Of a DNA stretch of 64,000 nt, positions 26,748 to 36,758 are shown one piece after another. Location: contig NZ_AYTM02000002.1 in assembly GCF_000507185.2 (NCBI RefSeq), forward strand, positions 1,821,501-1,885,500, read 5' to 3'. The first letter of the stretch is position 1, and every line of letters begins with the position of its first letter. Both the position numbers and the translations under genes were made by a program. The notes beneath the pieces were generated by a model. It was not told the origin of the DNA. It did not search any database and saw only the letters and a list, made by a program, of their open reading frames with translations. The DNA comes from Pseudomonas syringae KCTC 12500 (GTDB lineage Bacteria; Pseudomonadota; Gammaproteobacteria; Pseudomonadales; Pseudomonadaceae).

Positions 26748-28526
26748 TCAGAATTGTGACGCCTTCAACAGGTACAGCGACTCGCTGCCCGCGCGCACCG
26801 AGGCATCCAGCGAGTGAATACGCGGCAGCAGACGTGCGAAGTAGAAGCGTGCGGTCCCCAGTTTGCTTGCGTAGAACTCCTCCTGCTGCTCTTTACCCAG
26901 TGCTGCCTTGGCCATCATGGCCCACATGTAGGCATACGCCGTGTAACCGAACAGATGCAGATATTCCACAGAGGCTGCGCCAATTTCATTGGGGTTGTTG
27001 CGCGAGCGATCCAGCACCCAGCCGGTCAGTTCATCGAGCATGTTCAAGGCTTTGCTCAGCGGCTGAGTGAACTCGCTGAGCGCGTTGCTTGAGCCGTTGA
27101 TGAACTGGCGGACTTCATCGGAGAACAACTGATAGAGCGCGCCATTCGAACCGACGATCTTGCGCCCGACCAAGTCCAGCGCCTGAATGCCGTTGGTGCC
27201 TTCGTAGATCTGCGTGATACGCACGTCACGCACCAGTTGTTCCTGGCCCCACTCGCGGATGTAGCCATGGCCGCCGAATACCTGCTGGCCATGGATGGTG
27301 GTTTCCAGACCGATATCACTCAGGAACGCCTTGGAGACCGGTGTCAGCAGCGCGGCCAGATCATCGGCACGCTTGCGCGCGGTATCGTCTTCGCTGAACT
27401 TGGCAATATCCAGTTGCAGAGCGACATAGCTGGAAAAGGCCCGGCCGCCTTCGTTGAAGGCTTTCATGGTCAACAGCATGCGACGCACGTCAGGGTGGAC
27501 GATGATCGGGTCAGCGGCTTTGTCCTTGTTCTGCGCACCGGTCGGGGCACGGCTCTGCAGACGGTCCTGCGCATACTCAACGGCGGCCTGATAAGAACGC
27601 ACGCCAGACGCAAGCCCTTGGATACCCACGCCGAGGCGCTCGTAGTTCATCATCGTGAACATCGCCGCCAGGCCCTTGTTCGGCTCACCGATCAGGTAAC
27701 CGGTGGCGGCATCGAAGTTCATCACGCACGTCGCCGACGCCTGGATGCCCATCTTGTGCTCGATCGAGCCACAACTGACGGTGTTGCGCTCGCCGATGCT
27801 GCCGTCGTCGCCAACCATGAACTTGGGCACCAGAAACAACGAGATGCCTTTCGGGCCGGGCGGTGCATCCGGTAACTTGGCCAGCACCAGATGGATGATG
27901 TTTTCGGTCAGGTCGTGTTCGCCACCGGTGATGAAAATCTTGCTGCCGGTGATCTGGTAAGCGCCGTCCGCCTGGGGTTCGGCGCGGGTGCGAATGATGC
28001 CCAGATCCGTACCGGCGTGAGCCTCGGTCAGGCACATCGACCCGGCCCAGACGCCTGAATACATATTGGGCAGAAATTTGGTCTTGAGCGCTTCGGTCGC
28101 GTGGGTGTCTATCGACACGCAGGCGCCGGAGGTGAGCATCGCGTACAGACCGAACGCCAGGCTGGCAGAGTTGAGCATCTCTTCGACCTGAGCCGACACC
28201 ACCTTGGGCATGCCCATGCCGCCAAATTCGGGGTTACCGCCCACACCGACCCAGCCGCCTTCGGCGTAGATCTTATAGGCCTCGGGAAAACCTGCAGGTG
28301 TGGTGACGACGGTGTCCTTCCAGTGGCAGCCCTCCTCGTCACCGTTGCGGCTCAGCGGCGCAATGGTCTTGCTGGTCACTTTACCGGCTTCTTCGAGAAT
28401 GGCTTCGACCGTTTCAGCGTCGACGGTTTCGGCCAGCTCGGGCAGTTGAGCCCAGAGCTTGGACACCTCGAAGACTTCATTGAGGACGAAGCGCATATCG
28501 CGCAGTGGCGCTTTATAGTCAGCCAT
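26748..28526 (-). CDS. Acyl-CoA dehydrogenase, long form (DmdC/FadE-like)
   Basis: 592 aa. It should oxidise an acyl-CoA thioester at the alpha-beta bond with FAD and pass electrons to ETF. The order N-domain (MADYKAPLRDMRFVLNEV), middle domain (MCLTEAHAGTDLG, GSKIFITGGEHDL), C-terminal FAD domain (GGHGYIREWGQEQLVRD, IYEGTNGIQALDLVGRK) and an extra C-terminal helical domain (~465-592) is that of the ~600-aa group that includes 3-methylmercaptopropionyl-CoA dehydrogenase. The start MADYKAP is chosen over an upstream in-frame ATG because it has a GAGG and matches the paralogue at 30716-32521. Substrate unknown. Confidence 0.88.
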   Translation of the reverse strand: MADYKAPLRDMRFVLNEVFEVSKLWAQLPELAETVDAETVEAILEEAGKVTSKTIAPLSRNGDEEGCHWKDTVVTTPAGFPEAYKIYAEGGWVGVGGNPEFGGMGMPKVVSAQVEEMLNSASLAFGLYAMLTSGACVSIDTHATEALKTKFLPNMYSGVWAGSMCLTEAHAGTDLGIIRTRAEPQADGAYQITGSKIFITGGEHDLTENIIHLVLAKLPDAPPGPKGISLFLVPKFMVGDDGSIGERNTVSCGSIEHKMGIQASATCVMNFDAATGYLIGEPNKGLAAMFTMMNYERLGVGIQGLASGVRSYQAAVEYAQDRLQSRAPTGAQNKDKAADPIIVHPDVRRMLLTMKAFNEGGRAFSSYVALQLDIAKFSEDDTARKRADDLAALLTPVSKAFLSDIGLETTIHGQQVFGGHGYIREWGQEQLVRDVRITQIYEGTNGIQALDLVGRKIVGSNGALYQLFSDEVRQFINGSSNALSEFTQPLSKALNMLDELTGWVLDRSRNNPNEIGAASVEYLHLFGYTAYAYMWAMMAKAALGKEQQEEFYASKLGTARFYFARLLPRIHSLDASVRAGSESLYLLKASQF

Positions 28527-28695
28527 GGCAAACCTCGTGAACACGGATCGAAATGCTTTGGGAAGCCGATCGATACATCCAGCGACGCAGATCAGCAGTC
28601 GAGTTCCACGAGTCTAACCGAACAACATTTCAGAGACATAGGGTCGTGTCATGACTGAATAGTCATAACAGGTCACGGGAAGTGCCAGGGTTTGA

Positions 28696-29994
28696 TCAGG
28701 TTGCGGCTTCAGTTGTGCGCACAGCGCCGCGTCGGTTCAACTGCCCGTAAGCCACCACACAATTGCGCCCGGCACCCTTGGCCGCATACAGCGCCTGGTC
28801 GGCGCTCTTGAGCACTTCTTCAGGCGTGCGATGCTCCGGCTGGCGTTCGGCAACGCCGATACTCACCGTCACCGACACGCTGCCAGCCTGCGCGCCACTG
28901 CGACGCTGCCGGCCTTGCTGATCGTCCTGGGGACGATCGTTCTTGTTGCGCAGCTGAATCTCGTAGCTGGCGATGGTCTCGCGGATGGCTTCCAGGTGCG
29001 GCATGCACTCATCGATACTCTTGGCAGCGAACACGATGGCGAACTCTTCACCACCGTAGCGATAGGCCTTGCCGCCACCATTGGTGATTTTCGACAGCTT
29101 GCTGGCCACCAGACGCAGCACCTGATCGCCCACATCGTGGCCGTGGGTATCGTTGAATTTCTTGAAGTGATCCACGTCACTCATCGCCAGCACATAGTTG
29201 CGACCCAGACGCTGCATGCGCTCATTGAGCGCCCGACGCCCAGGTAACCCGGTGAGCTCGTCACGGAAGGCCATCTGATAGGCCTCGTGAGCGACCGCAG
29301 CAGCAATCATCAGCATCACCTGACTGCAGAGGATGTTCAGCGTGAACGGCAGGATAAAGGTTTTCGGCAATGCCCAGAACAAACCCAGCAGGCCGACAAT
29401 CTGCGCCGCATGCAGCGGTCGCGGTTTTTCCAGGTATTGCCAGATCAGCACCGCGAAGGACACCAGAAACATCGCATAAGAAAGTTGAATCAGGCTCATC
29501 CATGCGCCATGCAGGGCAGGCCAGCGGATGTCCGCCAGCCAGACTTGCAGCTCGACCGGATAACTTTGCTCCAGTCCCACCGCCACGCCTCCCAGCGCTA
29601 CAAGCACCGCGAGCCGCGCGACCATGTCCTGGAACAGATGGGTTCGTTCCTCCCATGCCGCATACAGCCCGAACAGCACCGGCAGCAGCAGGCAGACCAA
29701 GTGAAAGATCACCGCCGCATCTTCGCGGACCTTGCCATGGTCACGGTAGTAATCGGTCTGAGTGTCTAGCAGGTAGTAGGCGATATACACCGTGAGCATC
29801 AGAAACAGCTCGCGCTGACGTCGATAAACAAAGCAGTACGCCCCGCCCAACAGCAGAACCAGGGTCGGAAGCACATTGAACAACGAAGTGAAGAAGACGT
29901 TCAGGTCTTTTACGTACGCAGCCGCGAGCCCCGCCACCAGCAAACCCAGTGAAGGCAGAAAATGACTCAAGCGTGCAGCTGATGGACGCAACAA
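28696..29994 (-). CDS. Membrane-bound diguanylate cyclase (GGDEF)
   Basis: 432 aa. Residues ~10-235 contain about seven hydrophobic segments without a recognised sensor name. Residues ~240-415 are a GGDEF domain: DELTGLPGRRAL, SDVDHFKKFNDTHGHDVGD and the active site GGEEF (314-318). It makes cyclic di-GMP at the inner membrane and so would favour sessile behaviour. The inhibitory RxxD site normally five residues before GGEEF is absent, so product feedback is not expected at that position. A Q/R-rich insertion (~350-370) interrupts the domain before SVTVSIGVAE. It lies between two acyl-CoA dehydrogenase genes on the same strand, apparently as a separate unit. Confidence 0.9.
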   Translation of the reverse strand: MLRPSAARLSHFLPSLGLLVAGLAAAYVKDLNVFFTSLFNVLPTLVLLLGGAYCFVYRRQRELFLMLTVYIAYYLLDTQTDYYRDHGKVREDAAVIFHLVCLLLPVLFGLYAAWEERTHLFQDMVARLAVLVALGGVAVGLEQSYPVELQVWLADIRWPALHGAWMSLIQLSYAMFLVSFAVLIWQYLEKPRPLHAAQIVGLLGLFWALPKTFILPFTLNILCSQVMLMIAAAVAHEAYQMAFRDELTGLPGRRALNERMQRLGRNYVLAMSDVDHFKKFNDTHGHDVGDQVLRLVASKLSKITNGGGKAYRYGGEEFAIVFAAKSIDECMPHLEAIRETIASYEIQLRNKNDRPQDDQQGRQRRSGAQAGSVSVTVSIGVAERQPEHRTPEEVLKSADQALYAAKGAGRNCVVAYGQLNRRGAVRTTEAAT

Positions 29995-30290
29995 AAGGGG
30001 TTATCTCCTACCCGGCATCTGGATGACTGGCTGGGCTGATGGCATTGTGCCCCTCCCCAGCAAACAATGCATCGGCAGGATCAACAAACAACTTAATTTC
30101 TGTAACGGCAGGAAGTGGGAAATGTTTATTGCGGGCGTCTAGCGCCCATGCGTTGGCATGCATTGGGTAACGCTCCGCGTCGTGCTGCAACGTCATGCTT
30201 TGCCTGTCATCACTGCACCTAAAAGCGCTTTTTTATCGCGATGTTACTGACGACGCAAATTGCGACGTAAGTGACGGCTGAGTCCTGGCG
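29995..30290. other. Intergenic gap upstream of the diguanylate cyclase gene
   Basis: About 300 nt with no recognised gene. The minus-strand frames crossing here have no ribosome binding site. It should carry the promoter of the cyclase gene, not resolved by eye. Confidence 0.35.
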
Positions 30291-30451
30291 CTGATCCGGG
30301 GGTAGCCTGGCAGGACGCCAGGCTAGCCGCACCGGGCCATGGAGGGCCCGTTGCGGCGACCCCCGGATCAGTGACAGGGCGAAGGAACCCGACGAAGTCG
30401 GGCCGGAAACGGAGCTGCGGGCTTTGCCTACTTTGTCCCCATCAAAGTAGG
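30291..30451. repeat. Multi-hairpin structured intergenic element
   Basis: The outer arms CTGATCCGGGGGT (30291-30303) and ACCCCCGGATCAG (30359-30371) are perfect complements. Between them lie TAGCCTGGC/GCCAGGCTA (30303-30311 with 30317-30325) and GCCGCACCGGGCC / GGGCCCGTTGCGGC (30326-30338 with 30344-30357), so the 81-nt block folds as a three-way junction. Two more hairpins follow: CCCGACGAAGTCGGG (30388-30402) and CCTACTTTG/CAAAGTAGG (30427-30435 with 30443-30451). A 121-codon minus-strand frame covers it but looks like a by-product. It resembles a dispersed repeat rather than a gene. Confidence 0.7.
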
Positions 30452-30668
30452 TCGCCGAGGGGCGAAAAGGAAGCTCAAGCCAGAAACAAACATCACTGAC
30501 ATCGCAGAACCGCCGTATGACGCAGAGCGTCACGAACTGCATTCCCACGCGTGCGTGAGGAACGAGAGGTGTCCTGGAGAACATCGTGACTATGCGCGGG
30601 GCCTGAGCGCCTTCTCAGGTCTCGCCGGGAATTCGAATACAGCCATGCGCTAAAACGCACCCATAAAA

Positions 30669-30696
30669 AAACCGCCTGATCAGCGATCAGGCGGTT
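30669..30696 (-). terminator. Terminator of the second acyl-CoA dehydrogenase gene
   Basis: AACCGCCTGATC and GATCAGGCGGTT make a 12-bp stem over a 3-nt loop. On the minus strand it is followed by TTTTT, 20 nt after the stop codon. A strong intrinsic terminator. Confidence 0.9.
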
Positions 30697-30715
30697 TTCA
30701 TGACGCCAGCGAAGC

Positions 30716-32521
30716 TTAGTAAGCCAGGCCGAAGTCTTCTTCTTTCATGTCCATCAGGTTGGCAGCACCCGACAGAATGGCCGCCACGTGGGTACGAGTA
30801 CGCGGCAGGATGCGCTGGAAGTAAAAACGCGCGGTCTGGATCTTGGCGCGATAGAACGCCTCGTCCGACGCACCGGCCGCCAGCTTCTCGGCCGCAACAC
30901 GCGCCATGTCGGCCCAGAAATACGCCAGGCAGGCATAGCCGGAGAACATGATGTAATCCACCGATGCAGCACCCACTTCTTCGCGATCCTTCATCGCCGC
31001 CATGCCCACTTTCAAGGTCAGGTCGCCCCACTCCTTGTTCAGCGCAGCCAGTGGCGTCACAAACTCCTGCACAACTTCGTTGCCTTCGTTGCTCTGGCAG
31101 AACTTGTGAACGATCTTGGTGAAGCCCTTGAGCGCTTCGCCCTGGGTCATCAGCACCTTGCGGCCCAGCAGGTCGAGCGCCTGGATACCGGTAGTGCCTT
31201 CGTACAGCATCGAAATCCGGCTGTCGCGAACGTTCTGCTCCATGCCCCACTCGGCAATGAAGCCGTGGCCGCCGTAAACCTGCACGCCGTGGTTGGCAGC
31301 TTCGAAGCCCACCTCCGTCATGAACGCCTTGGCGATCGGGGTCATGAACGCCAGCAATGCGTCAGCGGCTTTCTTTTGCTCCGGGTCTTCGCTGTACTTG
31401 ACGATGTCGACCTGTTTGGCCGTGAAGTACACCATGGCACGTGTGCCTTCGGCGAACGCCTTCATGGTCAGCAGCATGCGACGCACATCAGGGTGAACGA
31501 TGATCGGGTCAGCGGCTTTTTCCGGTGCCTTGGGACCGGTCAGCGAACGCATTTGCAGACGGTCACGGGCATATTGCAGACCACCCTGAAAGGCGACTTC
31601 GGCGTGCGCCAGACCTTGCAGTGCCGTGCCCAGACGCGCGGTGTTCATGAACGTGAACATGCAGTTCAGGCCCTTGTTGGCCGGGCCGATCAGGTAGCCG
31701 GTAGCGCCGTCGAAGTTCATCACACAGGTGGCATTGCCGTGAATGCCCATCTTGTGCTCGATGGAGCCACAATTCACCGCGTTACGCTCACCGATGCCGC
31801 CATCGGCAGCCGAGAGGAACTTGGGCACGATGAACAGCGAAATGCCTTTGGTGCCAGCCGGTGCGTCCGGCAGGCGGGCCAGCACGATGTGGACGATGTT
31901 ATCGGCCATGTCGTGTTCGCCAGCAGAAATGAAGATCTTGGTGCCGGTAACCTTATAGGTCCCGTCAGCCTGAGGCTCTGCGCGGGTACGCAGCATGCCC
32001 AGGTCGGTGCCGCAATGCGACTCGGTCAGGCACATGGTGCCGGTCCATTCGCCGGATACCAGCTTGGTCAGGTACGCGTCCTGCTGCTCGGGCGTGCCGT
32101 GCTCGGAGATCGTGTTCATCGCGCCATGCGACAGGCCCGGGTACATGCCCCACGACCAGTTGGCTTCGCCGATCATCTCGCTGACCGCCAGGCCCAGCGA
32201 CTCGGGCAGCCCCTGACCGCCGTGCGCGACGTCATGCGCCAGACTCGGCCAGCCGCCTTCGACGAACTGTTTGTAAGCCTGTTTGAAGCCGGTCGGCGTC
32301 TTCACGCCCGACTCGCTCCAGGTGCAACCCTCGGTATCGCCCACGCGGTTCAGTGGAGCCAGCACCTGCTCACAGAACTTGGCACCCTCTTCCAGAATGG
32401 CGTCGACCATGTCCGGAGTGGCGTCATGACAGGCTGGCAGACTCTGATAGTGCGCTTCATAGCCGAGCAGTTCATCACGAACAAAACGAATATCACGCAA
32501 GGGGGCCTTGTAGTCAGGCAT
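30716..32521 (-). CDS. Acyl-CoA dehydrogenase, long form, paralogue of the gene at 26748-28526
   Basis: 601 aa with the same domain order as the neighbouring paralogue: MPDYKAPLRDIRFVRDEL, MCLTESHCGTDLG, GTKIFISAGEHDM, GGHGFIAEWGMEQNVRDSRI, LYEGTTGIQALDLLGRK, and a helical C-terminal extension. Flavin and electron transfer to ETF are expected; acyl substrate not known. An upstream in-frame ATG would add 43 unrelated residues, so the start at 32521 (MPDYKAP), preceded by GAGGTTATCGCT, is preferred. The two copies are clearly diverged, so the duplication is old and their substrates may differ. Confidence 0.88.
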   Translation of the reverse strand: MPDYKAPLRDIRFVRDELLGYEAHYQSLPACHDATPDMVDAILEEGAKFCEQVLAPLNRVGDTEGCTWSESGVKTPTGFKQAYKQFVEGGWPSLAHDVAHGGQGLPESLGLAVSEMIGEANWSWGMYPGLSHGAMNTISEHGTPEQQDAYLTKLVSGEWTGTMCLTESHCGTDLGMLRTRAEPQADGTYKVTGTKIFISAGEHDMADNIVHIVLARLPDAPAGTKGISLFIVPKFLSAADGGIGERNAVNCGSIEHKMGIHGNATCVMNFDGATGYLIGPANKGLNCMFTFMNTARLGTALQGLAHAEVAFQGGLQYARDRLQMRSLTGPKAPEKAADPIIVHPDVRRMLLTMKAFAEGTRAMVYFTAKQVDIVKYSEDPEQKKAADALLAFMTPIAKAFMTEVGFEAANHGVQVYGGHGFIAEWGMEQNVRDSRISMLYEGTTGIQALDLLGRKVLMTQGEALKGFTKIVHKFCQSNEGNEVVQEFVTPLAALNKEWGDLTLKVGMAAMKDREEVGAASVDYIMFSGYACLAYFWADMARVAAEKLAAGASDEAFYRAKIQTARFYFQRILPRTRTHVAAILSGAANLMDMKEEDFGLAY

Positions 32522-32854
32522 AGCGATAACCTCTGCTGATGAATCCTGGAACGAATGACCGGGCGGTCGCTGGAGAGATACCCTCAAGCGCCAGACAATC
32601 TCGTATGCCTCGCGGTCAAACAGGTGTTTGAAACATACGTTTACGCCCAAACCTTGTCAATAGCGAAGCACGCACCATTCGTCCACGGCCCATGCATAAG
32701 CCACGCAGGCGTACGTCGTGCGGGGGCGAGAGAAGCGTAAGCAAAAGTCTAGTGGAGGGCGAAACCGGGTGCAGGTGAGATACAGGACAATGATGCGGAG
32801 AAATTCAGGAAGCAACGCCGTGCGCGGATGGCACGGCGGGATTTGACGCGAAAA
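32522..32854. other. Intergenic region upstream of the second dehydrogenase gene
   Basis: About 330 nt without a supported gene. It should contain the dehydrogenase promoter and the 3' end of the small gene on its right. No clear operator or hairpin stood out. Confidence 0.35.
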
Positions 32855-33151
32855 TCAGGCGTAGGTATCGATCAGCGTGCCGAGCATTTCATTGCTGGCT
32901 TTCTGCGCAGCCAGTCCGGCTGCAAACTGATCCTTTCCAGCCTCGAGTTCGACGATGTTGGACGGCAAGTCGGAACGCTGGCTGCGATCAACAGAGCGCA
33001 GGTTCTCGAGCTGAAAGTCAGAAGACTGGCTTCTGCCCGACACTTCGATATTGGAGCTGGCAATCTGGGTGGCCGCCTGATCCACACGACTTTGCCCGAC
33101 CTGCATTGCGCTAAGGCCTGGGTAGAGGGTGTTGTTCATGGTGATTTGCAT
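32855..33151 (-). CDS. Small conserved protein with flagellar-rod-like C-terminus
   Basis: 98 aa, no function assigned. The N-terminal part (YPGLSAMQVGQSRVDQAATQIAS) and the C-terminal helix (FAAGLAAQKASNEMLGTLIDTYA) follow the heptad-like pattern seen at the two ends of flagellar rod proteins such as FlgB/FlgC, where these helices pair. It is too short to be a rod protein. No flagellar genes are nearby. GAGG precedes the ATG at 33151 with correct spacing, so it is likely expressed. It lies alone between the dehydrogenase and the biotin genes. Confidence 0.6.
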   Translation of the reverse strand: MQITMNNTLYPGLSAMQVGQSRVDQAATQIASSNIEVSGRSQSSDFQLENLRSVDRSQRSDLPSNIVELEAGKDQFAAGLAAQKASNEMLGTLIDTYA

Positions 33152-33303
33152 AAGCCGATCCTCAGTTCAAAAAACGAACACGCCCATTGAAGCAGCATTT
33201 GCCCGGAAATACTCGACAAACAGACTAATGGCACTAGGCCGCACGATAGACTGACTCTTGAAAATCCGAAACTGTCTTACCGGTCAGCGACATAGCGGCG
33301 CTG

Positions 33304-33984
33304 TCAGCTCAGTACCTTTAAATCGAGATACTGCGCCACATTTTCGGCACTTGCCTCGTTCAAGCGCGGCACCTGCCCAAGACAAGGTGCAGGCAGACGC
33401 TCCACCAGCGTGGCGAGGTTTTCTTCAAGCCGCGAGGTGTCGGCATCCACGATGTTGGCCACCCAGCCTGCCAGCCGTAAACCGTCACGGGCAATGGCTT
33501 CAGCAGTCAGCACCGCATGATTGATACAGCCCAGGCGCACGCCCACCACCAGAATCACCGGCAGATCCAGAGCAATGGCCAGATCGGACAGCGTGCTCTG
33601 TCCGGACAGCGGCACGCGCCAACCGCCCGCCCCTTCGATCAGGGTGAAGTCGGCCTGTCTGGCGAGCATATGCCGCATGGGGTGCAGCACCGAGTCGACC
33701 GTCAACGCGACGCCAGCTTCGCGTGCTGCCAGGTGCGGAGCGATGGCCGGCTCGAAGGCCAGCGGATTGACTTCAGCGTAATCCAGCTCGACAGAACACT
33801 CGGCCAGCAACGCCAGGGCATCCGGGTTGCGCAGCCCGTGTGGCGTGACAAAACAACCGGACGCAACGGGCTTGCCGGCCGCCGTGCTCAGGCCGGACGA
33901 ACGGGCGGCATGCAGCAAACCGGCAGCCACCGTGGTCTTGCCAGCGTCGGTATCGGTTCCGGTGATGAAGTAGGCGGCAGTCAT
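33304..33984 (-). CDS. bioD: Dethiobiotin synthetase
   Basis: 226 aa. It closes the ureido ring of 7,8-diaminopelargonic acid with CO2 and ATP. The P-loop FITGTDTDAGKTT (5-17) is the family's signature, with AGKPVASGC and LIEGAGGWRVPL as the other active-site blocks. The start MTAAYFITGTDT is preferred to an upstream in-frame ATG because it matches the family. It is the last gene of bioBFHCD, 25 nt after bioC. bioA is not in this operon, as is common in Pseudomonas. Confidence 0.95.
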   Translation of the reverse strand: MTAAYFITGTDTDAGKTTVAAGLLHAARSSGLSTAAGKPVASGCFVTPHGLRNPDALALLAECSVELDYAEVNPLAFEPAIAPHLAAREAGVALTVDSVLHPMRHMLARQADFTLIEGAGGWRVPLSGQSTLSDLAIALDLPVILVVGVRLGCINHAVLTAEAIARDGLRLAGWVANIVDADTSRLEENLATLVERLPAPCLGQVPRLNEASAENVAQYLDLKVLS

Positions 33985-34009
33985 CTCAGCAGTCTTTCCT
34001 GTCAGTCCA

Positions 34010-34819
34010 TCAGTTTTTTTCAAGCACCGCGTACAGCACTTGATAGGTGGCGGGCAGTCCGGCGTCCTGGCGGAAGCCTTCATAGGCCTTAACCATGCCC
34101 ATGATCCGCTCGCGCCCGGTCAGGCCATTTGGCCGTCCGGGGTTGAGATTGTGCGCACCGAGCGCCTTCAACTCGTGCGTCAGGCTGCGCACATCCGGGT
34201 AATGCAGAACCTGCGGGCAAACATCGAGGCTGCGTACTTGCAAGCCGCTCGCCGCGCACAGCTGGCGATAGTCGTCCTCATGACGAAAACGGTTCACATG
34301 CACCCGGCCGTCCACAGCCTGCCAACTGTAGCGCAGCTCGTACAACGTACCGACACACAGGCTGGCAAAGGCGAATACGCCGCCTGGCTGCAATACGCGC
34401 TGAGCTTCACTGAGTACGGAGGCGAAATCGGCGCACCACTGCACCGCGAGGCTGGAGAAAATCAGCCCGCAGCTCTGGTCACGCAGCGGCAGGTGCTCGG
34501 CGTCACCCGCAATGAAGTGCTGTGCGCCACCCAAGGGTCGGGCATGACGCAACATGCCTTCGGCGATATCCAGTGCAATACCTTCGCTGCCAGTGAACGT
34601 CTGCGCCAGCGCCCGGCTGAAATAGCCGGTGCCGCTGCCCAGATCCAGCCAGCGGGACGGCTTGCATTGCGCAGGCAAACGCGCCAGCAGCTCATTACCG
34701 ACGTTGCGCTGCAGTTCGGCAACGCTGTCATAGCTGTCTGCCGCGCGGGAAAACGATGCGGCGACCTGACGTTTGTCAGGCAAGGCAGAAGGTGGTTTGG
34801 GGATTGAAAGATCAGTCAT
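34010..34819 (-). CDS. bioC: Malonyl-[ACP] O-methyltransferase
   Basis: 269 aa. It methylates malonyl-ACP so that the fatty acid machinery can extend it to pimeloyl-ACP methyl ester. The SAM-binding motif [14 protein letters not shown] and the later motifs [19 protein letters not shown] and [12 protein letters not shown] (the BioC-typical QW) are present. The start [10 protein letters not shown] overlaps the bioH end by 8 nt, so translation is coupled. Confidence 0.93.
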   Translation of the reverse strand: MTDLSIPKPPSALPDKRQVAASFSRAADSYDSVAELQRNVGNELLARLPAQCKPSRWLDLGSGTGYFSRALAQTFTGSEGIALDIAEGMLRHARPLGGAQHFIAGDAEHLPLRDQSCGLIFSSLAVQWCADFASVLSEAQRVLQPGGVFAFASLCVGTLYELRYSWQAVDGRVHVNRFRHEDDYRQLCAASGLQVRSLDVCPQVLHYPDVRSLTHELKALGAHNLNPGRPNGLTGRERIMGMVKAYEGFRQDAGLPATYQVLYAVLEKN

Positions 34820-35543
34820 CGTCCAGCTCGTGCAGAAAGGCGTGGATCGCGGCCGCCACCCCATGAGGGTTTTCCAGCAGGAATGCATGACTGGCCTGCT
34901 CGATCAAACCCACTTCGACATCCGGCAACAAGGCCAGCAGATCACCTGCGGCCTCGGCGGGCACGAAGGCATCCAGCCCGGCGAACAGGTGCAGTTGCGG
35001 GCCACGATAGGTTTGCAGCGCACTGCGGGTGTCGAGTTGCCGGAGTATTTTCAGGCCGTCGATCAACGCCGTTTTCGACAGGTGCGGTGCGCTGGCCTTG
35101 AGCAGCCGCGCCAGACCGCGCGGGTCCTCTGCGCCTTGCGTGCATAACAGGCTGAAGCGCTTGAGGGTCAGGTCCGGATCATCGGCACAGCCAGCCAGAA
35201 ACGCCTCGAAATCCTGCGCGGGCATCGCATTCGGCCACGCCCCCTGGGTGACGAAGCAGGCGTTACTGGCCAGCGTCAGCAACCCGCAGCAACGGTCGCC
35301 GCGACGCGCTGCCAGTTCAGCCGCGAGCATGCCACCCAATGACCAGCCGCCCAGCCAGGCGTCGTCTGGCAGGTTGGTGTCCAGTTCGTCGAGCCAGTCT
35401 GGCAAATCGCAGCTGTCGATATCCGGCAATGGCTCGACTTCAACCCGCAGGTGCTCATCCAGCCCGCGCAACGCAGCGGCAAGCGGCTCCAGCGGCGAAA
35501 CGCCAAGGCCCCAGCCTGGCAACAGAATCAGACGATCACGCAT
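34812..35543 (-). CDS. bioH: Pimeloyl-[ACP] methyl ester carboxylesterase
   Basis: 243 aa alpha/beta-hydrolase. It removes the methyl group added by BioC. The nucleophile elbow is GWSLGG (Ser in [10 protein letters not shown]), preceded by LPGWGLG for the oxyanion region; the histidine is in [11 protein letters not shown] and the aspartate in FAGLDAFVP. The start [11 protein letters not shown] lies within the end of bioF, again overlapping by 8 nt. The order bioF-bioH-bioC-bioD supports the role. Confidence 0.93.
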   Translation of the reverse strand: MRDRLILLPGWGLGVSPLEPLAAALRGLDEHLRVEVEPLPDIDSCDLPDWLDELDTNLPDDAWLGGWSLGGMLAAELAARRGDRCCGLLTLASNACFVTQGAWPNAMPAQDFEAFLAGCADDPDLTLKRFSLLCTQGAEDPRGLARLLKASAPHLSKTALIDGLKILRQLDTRSALQTYRGPQLHLFAGLDAFVPAEAAGDLLALLPDVEVGLIEQASHAFLLENPHGVAAAIHAFLHELDDD

Positions 35544-36726
35544 GAACAGGCTCCGAGGAGTGGCTGGCATCCAGCAGCGGGTAGCACTGCTCCAGAGCGT
35601 TCAATAATAGCTGCACGTCGGCTTCGCTGTGCGCGGCAGACAACGTCACACGAAGTCGCGCGCTGCCCGCAGGCACGGTGGGCGGGCGAATGGCGGTGAC
35701 CAGCAGGCCGCGCTCGCGAAGCAATTGCGAGAGGCGCAAGGCGCGACCGGCATCACCGATCATGATCGGCTGGATCGGGGTAAAGCTGTCCATCAGTTGC
35801 AGCCCGATCTGCTCGGCACCGCGCCGAAACTGCTGGATCAGCCGGGTCAGATGCTCGCGACGCCAATGCTCGGTACGCAGCAGCTGCAGGCTTTTCAAGG
35901 TGGCGCAGGCCAGCGCGGGGGGCTGGCTGGTGGTGTAAATGTAAGGCCGGGCGAACTGGATCAGGGTTTCGATCAGTTCTTCACTGCCGGCCACGAACGC
36001 CCCGGAAGTGCCGAACGACTTGCCCAGGGTGCCGACCAGCACGGGCACGTCATCCATGCTCAGGCCAAAATGCTCGATGATACCGGCGCCGTTGGCACCC
36101 AAAGGGCCGAAGCCGTGGGCATCATCCACCATCAGCCAGGCCCCTTTGGCCCTCGTCGCCCGGGCCAGCGCGGGCAGATCGGCGATGTCGCCGTCCATGC
36201 TGAACACCCCGTCGGTCACCACCAGGGTATCGCCCACGGATTTTTCCAGGCGGGCTTCCAGGCTGCTCACATCGTTGTGCAGATAGCGCGAAAACCGTGC
36301 GCCGCTGAGCAGACCGGCATCCAGCAGCGAGGCGTGGTTGAGACGGTCTTCCAGCACCGTATCGCCCTGTCCGACCAACGCCGTCACCGCGCCGAGGTTG
36401 GCCATGTAGCCATTGGAGAACAACAGTGCGCGCGGACGGCCGGTCAGCTCGGCCAGCGCTTCTTCCAGTTCGTGGTGTGGCGCGCTGTGGCCGATCACCA
36501 GATGCGAAGCCCCGCCGCCCACGCCCCAGCGCTCGGCACCCGCCTGCCAGGCAGCGATCACCTCGGGATGATTGGCCAGCCCCATGTAATCGTTGTTGCA
36601 GAACGCCAGCAAAGGCTGGCCGTCGACGATGACCTGCGGCCCTTGCGGACTTTGCAGCAGCGGACGCTGACGATAGAGGTGGGCGGCGCGACGGGCATCG
36701 AGGCGCGTGCGGAGATCGAAAGACAT
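35536..36726 (-). CDS. bioF: 8-amino-7-oxononanoate synthase
   Basis: 396 aa PLP enzyme of the alpha-oxoamine synthase family; it joins pimeloyl-ACP with alanine. The PLP lysine is in [15 protein letters not shown]. Other family blocks are [38 protein letters not shown] and [11 protein letters not shown]. The start MSFDLRTRL is 64 nt after the bioB stop, and the gap holds a terminator-like hairpin, so bioFHCD may be transcribed at a lower level than bioB. Confidence 0.95.
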   Translation of the reverse strand: MSFDLRTRLDARRAAHLYRQRPLLQSPQGPQVIVDGQPLLAFCNNDYMGLANHPEVIAAWQAGAERWGVGGGASHLVIGHSAPHHELEEALAELTGRPRALLFSNGYMANLGAVTALVGQGDTVLEDRLNHASLLDAGLLSGARFSRYLHNDVSSLEARLEKSVGDTLVVTDGVFSMDGDIADLPALARATRAKGAWLMVDDAHGFGPLGANGAGIIEHFGLSMDDVPVLVGTLGKSFGTSGAFVAGSEELIETLIQFARPYIYTTSQPPALACATLKSLQLLRTEHWRREHLTRLIQQFRRGAEQIGLQLMDSFTPIQPIMIGDAGRALRLSQLLRERGLLVTAIRPPTVPAGSARLRVTLSAAHSEADVQLLLNALEQCYPLLDASHSSEPVHA

Positions 36727-36758
36727 GCAGGCCCCGGTCCGGAAAATGACAATTCAAA

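Noticed and set aside
30219..30584. A 121-codon minus-strand frame over the multi-hairpin element
   Set aside because: Its sequence is dictated by perfect inverted repeats, which argues for a structural element rather than a protein.
30788..32539. A 583-codon plus-strand frame over the second acyl-CoA dehydrogenase
   Set aside because: Antisense shadow of a GC-rich gene, with no family pattern.
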